Of a DNA stretch of 6,187 nt, positions 1 to 5,366 are shown one piece after another. Location of the stretch: the NCBI GenBank assembly GCA_029256035.1, contig JAQSYR010000109.1, positions 1-6,187 on the forward strand. The letters run 5' to 3'. Within the stretch, counting starts at the first letter, position 1, and each line of letters opens with the position of its first letter. Made by a program: the position numbers and the translations under genes. Below the pieces are notes generated by a model. That model saw only the letters and a program-made list of their open reading frames with translations. It searched no databases and was not told the origin of the DNA. Origin of the DNA: Anaerocolumna sp. (GTDB lineage Bacteria; Bacillota; Clostridia; Lachnospirales; Lachnospiraceae).

Positions 1-303
1 TTTGTAGAAGTGGAAGGGACACCTTTCTATGGATATGAATACGTAGGGATTGAGTATGAACCCAAACAAGTAGAAATAGCAGGGGAACAAAGTGAGCTGG
101 ATAAAGTCAAATATATTATTGCTGTCTATAATATCAGCAACAAGAATACGGATATTGAAGATGAAATAGATATTCAGGATTTTATTACAGAAGATGTTAT
201 TTTAATTGATAATAATCAGAATGCAGTAATAAATATAGATATTGAAAGAATGAATCAACAGGATCTTGAGGAGTTCCAGGACCAACAGGATCTTAATTAT
301 TAA
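1..303 (+). CDS. cdaR: YbbR-domain protein (CdaR-like), C-terminal part
   Basis: This frame is open from the first base of the window to a TAA at 301-303, so the gene starts upstream and only its last 100 residues are seen. The residues around 5-33 (GTP-x-GYE, then a Val/Glu/Pro-rich strand ending in a Gly and an SELDKV helix start) follow the usual end of a YbbR repeat. They are followed by an I-D-I strand and a closing VILIDN...VINIDIE strand. In Firmicutes, YbbR-repeat proteins (CdaR) are extracytoplasmic, membrane-anchored regulators of the diadenylate cyclase CdaA, which makes c-di-AMP; the anchor and the other repeats would lie upstream. The C-terminus is an acidic, Gln-rich tail (about residues 83-100) with a small in-frame duplication. 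An HPr gene follows 46 bases later, an order I recall from Lachnospiraceae. The family call is fairly secure. The symbol is by analogy, because cdaA itself is not in view. Confidence 0.72.
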   Translation, partial: FVEVEGTPFYGYEYVGIEYEPKQVEIAGEQSELDKVKYIIAVYNISNKNTDIEDEIDIQDFITEDVILIDNNQNAVINIDIERMNQQDLEEFQDQQDLNY

Positions 304-336
304 GTGGAAGAATACAAATAACCAATGGCGGTTAAT

Positions 337-343
337 AGGAGGT
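337..343 (+). promoter_or_regulatory. Ribosome binding site of the HPr remnant
   Basis: AGGAGGT lies 6 bases before the ATG at 350. It fixes the HPr start there and rules out the upstream in-frame ATG at 266, which lies inside the cdaR-like gene and would add residues foreign to HPr. A near-perfect site still stands before a broken gene, which suggests that the damage is recent or that the short peptide is still translated. Confidence 0.75.
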
Positions 344-349
344 AGAACT

Positions 350-482
350 ATGGTAAGTAGTAAGGTTGTTGTAAATAATCCCACCGGATTGCATTTACGA
401 CCTGCCGGATTGCTGTGTAATTTAGCCCTTGAATACACATCTAAAGTAAGCCATTGAAGAAGGTTTAGGAGAGGAATTTTAA
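350..482 (+). pseudogene. HPr phosphocarrier gene with frameshifting internal deletion
   Basis: Translation from ATG 350 gives an HPr N-terminus: the VVVNNPTGLHLRPAG stretch carries the phosphorylatable His at residue 15 and the conserved Arg-Pro-Ala after it. The frame continues to TSKVS and then ends at TGA 455-457 after only 35 residues; HPr proteins are about 85-90. From 450 to the TAA at 480-482, the +1 frame reads AIEEGLGEEF, which is the typical end of a clostridial HPr. The head and tail of one gene are therefore joined without the middle (about 44 codons by comparison with the family), and the frame is lost at the junction near 447-452. The missing part includes the Ser-46 region, where HPr kinase acts in Firmicutes, and most of the beta-sheet. 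A working phosphocarrier is not expected. A position after a YbbR gene suggests a secondary HPr rather than the main PTS ptsH, but this is inference. A sequencing or assembly error remains possible. Confidence 0.78.
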
Positions 483-530
483 TAAATTCAACCTATTAGT
501 AAAGACTATAAATAAAGAATGAAATAATTG

Positions 531-559
531 TTGCACAATTATACGGCGGGTGTTATAAT
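531..559 (+). promoter_or_regulatory. Sigma-A type extended -10 promoter for leuA
   Basis: A -35 box TTGCAC (531-536) and a -10 box TATAAT (554-559) are separated by exactly 17 bases, and a TG one base upstream of the -10 (551-552) makes an extended -10. Transcription should begin near 566, giving a leader of about 160 nt before leuA. It lies downstream of the HPr remnant and points at leuA, so leuA is probably transcribed independently of the upstream genes. No operator was recognised. Confidence 0.8.
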
Positions 560-565
560 TATTCA

Positions 566-726
566 AAATTAGAAAAGCGGACTGGAAAAGGAATGATTAG
601 GATGGGGCTAGAGTAGATAACGCCAAATTATTTATTGTTAAAAAATACAGTGTGATATATCGACTCCATAGTATATAGTTGATTTTATTGTTATGTAATT
701 AATTTATATATTAGGAGGATTTTATT
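566..726 (+). other. leuA 5' leader, possibly a truncated T-box-like leader
   Basis: This is the untranslated stretch between the predicted transcription start and leuA. The segment 600-624 (GATGGGGCTAGAGTAG, then ATAACG) resembles the 5' strand of a T-box stem I, which often has a GA-rich run followed by AGUAG. The rest of a T-box is absent: there is no TGGNACCGCG antiterminator sequence, no strand complementary to ATAACGCC (617-626), and no strong terminator before the gene. A weak 7-bp hairpin (659-665 with 677-683) followed by TTTTATTG is the only structure seen. The leader may be a decayed or shortened T-box, or simply an ordinary long 5' UTR. Confidence in the T-box reading is low. Confidence 0.25.
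713..718 (+). promoter_or_regulatory. Ribosome binding site of leuA
   Basis: AGGAGG lies 8 bases before the ATG at 727 and 11 before a second ATG at 730. The spacing favours 727, but the two starts differ by a single Met and cannot be separated further from sequence alone. Confidence 0.8.
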
Positions 727-2253
727 ATGATGAATTTTAAAAAATATAAACGTGTTCCGGCAGTTAATTTTTCGGAGAGAGAATGGCCAAATAGACAAAT
801 AGAAAAAGCTCCTATTTGGTGCAGTGTTGATTTACGTGATGGTAACCAGGCATTAATTGAGCCTATGGTTGTAGAAGAGAAGATAGAATATTTTGATTTA
901 CTTGTGAAATTAGGTTTTAAAGAAATTGAAGTAGGCTTTCCTTCCGCTTCCCAAATCGAATATGATTTCTTAAGACAGTTAGTTGACCGGAAGTTAATTC
1001 CTGATGATGTAACAATTCAAGTCTTAGTTCAGTGCAGAGAGCATTTATTAAAAAGAACCTTTGAAGCGTTAGAAGGAGTTAAAACTGCTATTGTTCATAT
1101 CTACAATTCAACATCTACATTACAACGTGATGTAGTATTTAACATGAGCCGTGAAGAAATTAAACAAATTGCAGTAGAAGGAACAAAGCTGGTTAAAGAA
1201 TATGCAAAAGAGTTTCCAGGAAAGGTTGTATTACAATATTCCCCGGAAAGTTTTACAGGAACTGAATTAGACTTTGCATTTAAAAACAGAGACAGTATTA
1301 TTTTAAGTGTTCACCCTCACAATGACAGAGGTACCGGCGTTGCAAGTGCGGAATTATCTTTAATGGCGGGAGCAGATAGAATTGAAGGAACATTGTTTGG
1401 TAATGGAGAAAGAACCGGTAATGTTGACATTTTAAATATAGCATTTAATATGTTCTCCCAAGGTATTAATCCAGAATTAAACATTGAAAATATTAATGAA
1501 ATTATTGAAGTATATGAACGCTGTTGTAAAATACCAGTACATGTAAGACACCCTTATGCAGGTAAGCTGGTATTTACAGCTTTCTCAGGTTCTCATCAAG
1601 ATGCAATCAACAAGGGTGTAAAAGCATTGATGGAAAGAAAGAGCTCCATCTGGGAAGTGCCATATCTTCCAATTGATCCTGCAGATATCGGAAGAAAGTA
1701 CGAACCAATTGTAAGAATCAATAGCCAGTCTGGCAAAGGCGGCGTTGCCTTTATTATGGAAACTTATTATGGATATAAACTTCCAAAGGCAATGCACAAG
1801 GAATTTGCTGATATTATTCAGAAAATTTCTGAAAAACAAGGAGAAGTTGCTCCGGAACAAATCATGGATGAATTTAAGATTACTTATCTGGAGAAAAAAG
1901 AGCCATTGCATTTTAGAAAATGTAAATTTGAGGACCTGTCAGACAGCGATATGTCTTATGATACCCTTGCAAAAATTGTATATACCGATAACGGTGTAGA
2001 GAAAACATTTGAAGCAACTGGAAATGGTCCAATTGATGCGGTACAAAATGGTCTGCATCAGGAGATGAATCTAGATGTTAAGGTACTTGACTATTCCGAG
2101 CATGCCTTAGGGGAAGGAGCTAATGCACAAGCGGCTGCTTATATTCATTTATTGGATCGTAAGACTGGTAAAACAGTCTTTGGCGTTGGTGTAAGCTCTA
2201 ATATAACAAGAGCTTCCATACGAGCAATTTTTAGTGCATTAAACAGGTTATAA
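727..2253 (+). CDS. leuA: 2-isopropylmalate synthase (type 2) with apparent internal deletion
   Basis: LeuA condenses 2-ketoisovalerate with acetyl-CoA in the cytosol, the first committed step of leucine synthesis. The N-terminal HMGL-like TIM barrel shows DLRDGNQ (35-41), with the catalytic Arg-Asp pair at 37-38, YSPESFTGTE with Glu-174, the metal ligands His-196 and His-198 in HPHND, and GNGERTGN (225-232). The linker region has SQSGKGGV (333-340). The C-terminal allosteric domain (about 410-508) keeps GNGPIDA and GEGANAQAAAY and should bind leucine. The protein has 508 residues, whereas relatives have about 550-560. The gap is local: LDFA (to 184) runs straight into FKNRDS (185-190). In relatives these are separated by about 45 residues holding the INLPSTVEM and TPN-YADQIEWM motifs, i.e. 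a strand and helix of the barrel and a Thr I recall as substrate-contacting. The frame is kept, but activity is doubtful. The gene has its own promoter and terminator. Confidence 0.93.
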   Translation: MMNFKKYKRVPAVNFSEREWPNRQIEKAPIWCSVDLRDGNQALIEPMVVEEKIEYFDLLVKLGFKEIEVGFPSASQIEYDFLRQLVDRKLIPDDVTIQVLVQCREHLLKRTFEALEGVKTAIVHIYNSTSTLQRDVVFNMSREEIKQIAVEGTKLVKEYAKEFPGKVVLQYSPESFTGTELDFAFKNRDSIILSVHPHNDRGTGVASAELSLMAGADRIEGTLFGNGERTGNVDILNIAFNMFSQGINPELNIENINEIIEVYERCCKIPVHVRHPYAGKLVFTAFSGSHQDAINKGVKALMERKSSIWEVPYLPIDPADIGRKYEPIVRINSQSGKGGVAFIMETYYGYKLPKAMHKEFADIIQKISEKQGEVAPEQIMDEFKITYLEKKEPLHFRKCKFEDLSDSDMSYDTLAKIVYTDNGVEKTFEATGNGPIDAVQNGLHQEMNLDVKVLDYSEHALGEGANAQAAAYIHLLDRKTGKTVFGVGVSSNITRASIRAIFSALNRL

Positions 2254-2280
2254 TAAAGTTATAATAAAGGTTATAATAAA
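2247..2280 (+). repeat. Three tandem copies of an 11-base AT-rich unit
   Basis: GTTATAATAAA occurs at 2247-2257, 2258-2268 and 2270-2280, the last after one extra G. The first copy supplies the end of leuA, including its TAA stop and an immediate in-frame second TAA. The last copy supplies the foot of the terminator stem. This is probably slippage-type duplication at the gene end rather than a functional array. Confidence 0.8.
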
Positions 2281-2327
2281 GGATACAATACTAACTGTCA
2301 ATTAGAAGTATTGTATCCTTTATTTTT
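2275..2327 (+). terminator. Rho-independent terminator of leuA
   Basis: The arms 2275-2292 and 2307-2324 pair without mismatch over 18 bp (core GGATACAATACT with AGTATTGTATCC) around a 14-base loop. The 3' arm runs into a T-rich tract through 2327. It follows the leuA stop by about 20 bases and separates leuA from the wall-polymer operon. The stem is long but AT-rich. Confidence 0.88.
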
Positions 2328-2340
2328 AGGGTTTTTAGGG
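2323..2340 (+). repeat. Tandem 9-base duplication after the terminator
   Basis: TTTTTAGGG is present twice back to back (2323-2331 and 2332-2340), followed by another TTT. It duplicates the T-tract of the terminator, so a second T-run stands just beyond the first. No separate function is evident. Confidence 0.7.
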
Positions 2341-2357
2341 TTTCGACACGGGTATTA

Positions 2358-2386
2358 TTGACTTGCTATACTGAAAATGCTATAAT
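2358..2386 (+). promoter_or_regulatory. Strong sigma-A type promoter of the wall-polymer operon
   Basis: TTGACT (2358-2363) and TATAAT (2381-2386) are spaced by 17 bases, and TG at 2378-2379 gives an extended -10. Transcription should start near 2393, leaving a leader of about 60 nt before tagD. No other comparably strong promoter was found among the four downstream genes, so this is probably the main promoter of the operon. Confidence 0.82.
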
Positions 2387-2453
2387 TTAGCCCGAGGTTT
2401 GAAGTTATATCCATTTTTAAAGAATATGCTTCTAGAAAGGACTGGTATATATT

Positions 2454-2861
2454 ATGAAAAAAGTTATAACCTATGGTACTTATGATTTACTGCATGTAGG
2501 GCATATTAATCTATTAAGAAGAGCAAAAGAGATGGGAGACTACCTATTAGTAGTACTTTCTTCTGACGAATTTAATGCAATTAAACATAAAACAGCATAT
2601 CATTCTTACGAGGACAGAAAAATAATTCTGGAAGCAATTAAATATGTAGATGAAGTTATTCCTGAATATAATTGGGAACAAAAAATAAGTGATGTTGTAG
2701 ATAATCAGATTGATATTTTTGTTATGGGTGATGATTGGAAAGGTCAATTTGACTTTTTAAAAGACTACTGTGAAGTTGTTTATCTACCAAGAACAGACGG
2801 AATCTCAACAACAAAAATAAAAACAGATTTGCATCTAGGCAAAAAGGAGAATAACCAGTAG
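2454..2861 (+). CDS. tagD: Glycerol-3-phosphate cytidylyltransferase
   Basis: The enzyme couples CTP with sn-glycerol 3-phosphate in the cytosol to give CDP-glycerol, the donor for glycerol-phosphate wall polymers. The 135 residues match the usual size of the family (about 130). The nucleotidyltransferase signature is complete: GTYDLLHVGH (8-17) with the HxGH nucleotide-binding motif, a conserved Trp-bearing MGDDW stretch in the middle (about 91-95), and the family-specific RTDGISTTKIK near 113-123. The ribosome site is modest (AAAGGA at 2436-2441, 12 bases before the ATG), so the start rests mainly on the canonical N-terminus. It is first in the operon, and its stop lies within the ribosome site of the next gene, so the two are probably translationally linked. 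Its product is the presumed substrate of both glycerophosphotransferases downstream. The tail after residue 124 is short, charged and unconserved. Confidence 0.93.
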   Translation: MKKVITYGTYDLLHVGHINLLRRAKEMGDYLLVVLSSDEFNAIKHKTAYHSYEDRKIILEAIKYVDEVIPEYNWEQKISDVVDNQIDIFVMGDDWKGQFDFLKDYCEVVYLPRTDGISTTKIKTDLHLGKKENNQ

Positions 2862-2864
2862 GAG
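2859..2864 (+). promoter_or_regulatory. Ribosome binding site that decides the next start
   Basis: TAGGAG overlaps the tagD stop codon. It is 6 bases before the ATG at 2871 but abuts the ATG at 2865, too close to be used. The start at 2871 is therefore preferred over 2865. The choice changes the protein by two residues. Confidence 0.65.
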
Positions 2865-2870
2865 ATGTCC

Positions 2871-4097
2871 ATGGGAAGTCTATTATTTAATATAAATAAA
2901 GTTTTGAAGAAGTATATTAAAAAGTTTCGTAAATTAACAAAAAAAATAGTGATTCAACTATATCAGATAGAAACTAAATTAATTCCTATACAAAAAGATA
3001 TTATAGTATTTGAAAGTAACTTGGGAATTAATTATACAGGAAATCCCAGATGTATCTACGAAGAAATGGTAAAAAGGGGATTAGATAAAAAATATCGTTG
3101 TTACTATGTATTCAATGATATTTCAACCAAATTACCAGGGTCTGTCACCAAGATAAAAAGGACAAGATTAAAATACTTTTTTATCCTGGGTATTGCAAGA
3201 ATACTAATAAGCGACACAAGGCAGCCTACCTATATTAGAAAAAGAAAAGGTTTCACCTATATACAGACATGGCATGGAACACCTTTAAAGAAATTAGCAT
3301 TAGATATGGAATCCCTAAACATGGGGGGACAGACCAATTTAGAAAAATACAGGAGTGATTTTGTTCATGATTCCAGAGCTTGGGATTATCTTATTTCCCA
3401 AAATTCATACTCTACTGAAATTTTCCGCAGAGCGTTTGCTTTTGATAAAACCATGTTAGAAATCGGATATCCGCGAAATGATATTTTGTTTCACAGTAAC
3501 AACCCAGAGTCTATTCTAAAGTTAAAGAGGAAAATGGGATTACCCACAGATAAAAAGATACTTCTTTATGCACCTACTTGGAGAGATAATGAATTCTACG
3601 ATAAAGGTGCCTATAAATTTACCCGTGCCATGGATTTTGACTTGCTTCGGGAAAAATTAGGGGATGAATATGTATGTATTGTAAAATATCATTACCTTGT
3701 AAAAGAAAAGTTAGATTGGTCCGCCTATGAAGGATTTGTATACAAATTTGATATGTGTGAAGATATTGCTGAGCTGTATCTTGTATCCGATATGTTAATT
3801 ACGGATTATTCTTCTGTCATGTTTGATTATAGTATTCTTAAGCGACCAATGTTTTTCTTTGCTTATGATTTGGAAGAGTACAAAGATAATCTTCGAGGAT
3901 TCTATTTTGACTTTTTGGAAGAAGCACCGGGACCCATTACCAAAACAACAGAGGACTTAGTAGATTCCATTATAAATTACAATACAGATGATTTTAAAGA
4001 AAAGTACCAGATGTTTTATTCTAAATATAATCATTTGGATGATGGACATGCATCAGAGAAAGTAGTACAGTTAATAGAGAAGATAATTAACCTGTAG
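2871..4097 (+). CDS. CDP-glycerol glycerophosphotransferase family protein (TagB/TagF-like)
   Basis: The family (Glyphos_transf) moves glycerol phosphate from CDP-glycerol to a lipid-linked acceptor or a growing poly(glycerol phosphate) chain on the cytoplasmic face of the membrane. Counting from Met 2871 (408 residues), the N-terminus is a basic amphipathic stretch (about 8-36, many Lys/Arg), fitting peripheral membrane binding. It is followed by a FESN...NPRCIYEEM block (about 47-66) and IQTWHGTPLKKL with the likely catalytic His-135. Then come GYPRNDILF (199-207), LLYAPTWRDN (231-240), KYHYLV with a second candidate catalytic His-274, and ITDYSSVMFDYSI (about 310-322), the usual donor-binding end. 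No residue expected of the family is obviously missing. At about 400 residues it is a single catalytic domain, shorter than full TagF. Primase (TagB-like) or polymerase activity cannot be decided from sequence. It is translated directly after tagD. Confidence 0.9.
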   Translation: MGSLLFNINKVLKKYIKKFRKLTKKIVIQLYQIETKLIPIQKDIIVFESNLGINYTGNPRCIYEEMVKRGLDKKYRCYYVFNDISTKLPGSVTKIKRTRLKYFFILGIARILISDTRQPTYIRKRKGFTYIQTWHGTPLKKLALDMESLNMGGQTNLEKYRSDFVHDSRAWDYLISQNSYSTEIFRRAFAFDKTMLEIGYPRNDILFHSNNPESILKLKRKMGLPTDKKILLYAPTWRDNEFYDKGAYKFTRAMDFDLLREKLGDEYVCIVKYHYLVKEKLDWSAYEGFVYKFDMCEDIAELYLVSDMLITDYSSVMFDYSILKRPMFFFAYDLEEYKDNLRGFYFDFLEEAPGPITKTTEDLVDSIINYNTDDFKEKYQMFYSKYNHLDDGHASEKVVQLIEKIINL

Positions 4098-4136
4098 GAA
4101 GCTGGAATCATCAAAATAAGTTGAGGTAAAATGTGA

Positions 4137-5306
4137 ATGATAAATAAATTAAAAAGTACTCTGAAAATAAAGGCAAAAGGGGCTTATCATGGTCTCCAGG
4201 CTATGGTAGAAAAGCGTCAGGTAAATGCTAGACTGGACAATTATGATCCAGCGCCAATTCGTAATGTCAAACCGGATAAAATCAAGAAAATTACATTTGT
4301 AATTGAACGTATGGCAAAATATAATGGTGGACAAACTTCCATACTCAGATTAGGGACAGAACTTTCAAAGCTAGGGTATGAAGTTGGTTACGTTGTTTAT
4401 AAAAACCAGACAAAGTCTGATATGGAAGAGTGTGCAAGTTCCAATCTAAGTAACTATCAGGGGGAAATGTATCCCAATAAGTACCTTTATAAATTGCACT
4501 CCGATATTGTAATTGCCAGTTCCTGGGATACTGTATCCTTTGCCAAGAGAATGAAAGGCTACAAAATGTATTTCTTGCAGGATTATGAGCCTTACTTCTA
4601 TTCATTTGGTGAATTATTTCTGATGGCAAAAAAGACCTATGAACAAGGTCTTCATATGGTGAGTCTTGGTAACTGGAACAAAGAAATGGTAGAGAAGAAT
4701 TGTAATACCATATCAAGAATAGACACTATAGAATTTCCCTATGAGAAAAAAGAATATCCTCTTTGTAACAGGGATTACCAAGGATATAGTAAAAAGAAAG
4801 AATTTGTACTTGCTGTTTATTTAAAATATTACGGTAAGAGATTACCTAATATAACACAATACCTGTTAAAGCAAGTGAAGGAAGAGTTTATAAAGGACGG
4901 CATTACACTTCAGATTAAGTATTTTGGAGAAGATAAAAGTTTTCATACAGAGGCTGGGGAAAACCTTGGCATGTTATCGAAAAAACAGTTATTTTCCTTA
5001 TATAAAAAGGCGGATTTTGGTATGGTAGCATCCATGAGTAACATTTCATTGGTGCCTTATGAAATGCTAGCTACAGGACTTCCTTTAATTGAGTTCGAAG
5101 ATGGAACTTTCCCATATTTCTTCCCTGACAATAGTGGAATCTTAACTTCCCTAAACTATATGGATTTATACCATAAAATAAAAGAAGTGTTAGCTAATCC
5201 TAGTAAACTTGAGGATATGCATAAGACGGCAGAAAGTTATATGGAATCCTTAAGTTGGGAAAAAACAGGACTGCAATTTCATGGTATTTTACAAAGCTTA
5301 TTATAG
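4137..5306 (+). CDS. Glycosyltransferase, WsaF-like (rhamnan-type, GT4-like fold)
   Basis: The 389 residues look like a two-domain GT-B retaining glycosyltransferase. The N-terminal domain starts with a Lys-rich stretch (1-50). The motif KITFVIERMAKYNGGQTSI (about 51-69) resembles a first-strand/glycine-loop acceptor region, and FLQDYEPYFYSFGELFLMAKKTY (146-168) is characteristic of WsaF-type rhamnosyltransferases of S-layer and rhamnan glycans. The C-terminal domain has a YLKYYGKRLPN start (about 228-238), the NLGMLS loop (276-281) and SNISLVPYEMLATGLPLIEF (301-320), the nucleotide-sugar binding block with Glu-309. It should act in the cytosol on a lipid-linked glycan; the sugar it transfers cannot be read from sequence, and rhamnose is inferred only by family. 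GAGG (4123-4126), 10 bases upstream, supports the start at 4137. An ATG six bases earlier in the same frame is followed at once by TGA. It lies between two glycerophosphotransferases. Confidence 0.8.
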   Translation: MINKLKSTLKIKAKGAYHGLQAMVEKRQVNARLDNYDPAPIRNVKPDKIKKITFVIERMAKYNGGQTSILRLGTELSKLGYEVGYVVYKNQTKSDMEECASSNLSNYQGEMYPNKYLYKLHSDIVIASSWDTVSFAKRMKGYKMYFLQDYEPYFYSFGELFLMAKKTYEQGLHMVSLGNWNKEMVEKNCNTISRIDTIEFPYEKKEYPLCNRDYQGYSKKKEFVLAVYLKYYGKRLPNITQYLLKQVKEEFIKDGITLQIKYFGEDKSFHTEAGENLGMLSKKQLFSLYKKADFGMVASMSNISLVPYEMLATGLPLIEFEDGTFPYFFPDNSGILTSLNYMDLYHKIKEVLANPSKLEDMHKTAESYMESLSWEKTGLQFHGILQSLL

Positions 5307-5311
5307 TAATT

Positions 5312-5340
5312 TTGTAATTAAAGGATTTGCTGAATATTAT
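5312..5340 (+). promoter_or_regulatory. Possible weak internal promoter
   Basis: TTGTAA (5312-5317) and TATTAT (5335-5340) are separated by 17 bases in the 60-base gap before the last gene. The match is imperfect (4/6 and 5/6), and such pairs are common by chance in AT-rich DNA. It could give extra expression of the second glycerophosphotransferase, but read-through from 2358 is sufficient. Confidence 0.25.
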
Positions 5341-5366
5341 TATTAGAAAGCTTGTTGGAGGTTAAG

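Noticed and set aside
202..438. Minus-strand open frame antisense to the CdaR-like end and HPr remnant
   Set aside because: It opposes two recognisable coding sequences, shows no family features, and has a hydrophobic composition typical of the reverse of AT-rich genes.
483..530. A terminator between the HPr remnant and the leuA promoter
   Set aside because: No inverted repeat with a T-tract was found here. Upstream transcripts may read through.
593..616. Possible leucine leader peptide before leuA (ATG ATT AGG ATG GGG CTA GAG TAG)
   Set aside because: It has only seven codons with a single Leu codon, a purine run too close to the ATG to be a good ribosome site, and no attenuator hairpin pair following.
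543..626. Near inverted repeat between GGCGGGTGTTAT (upstream) and ATAACGCC (leader)
   Set aside because: The match is interrupted, and the upstream arm lies in the promoter before the predicted transcription start, so it cannot form in the RNA.
659..690. Hairpin followed by a T-rich run in the leuA leader, as a terminator or attenuator
   Set aside because: The stem is only 7 bp with a G-U pair, AT-rich ends and an 11-base loop, and the T-run is broken. It is too weak to call.
1585..1911. Open frames on the minus strand and in another plus frame inside leuA
   Set aside because: They lie wholly within the well-supported LeuA reading frame, have no convincing ribosome site and have no recognisable motifs.
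4345..4716. Minus-strand open frame inside the glycosyltransferase gene
   Set aside because: It is fully antisense to a gene with clear glycosyltransferase motifs and shows no domain features of its own.
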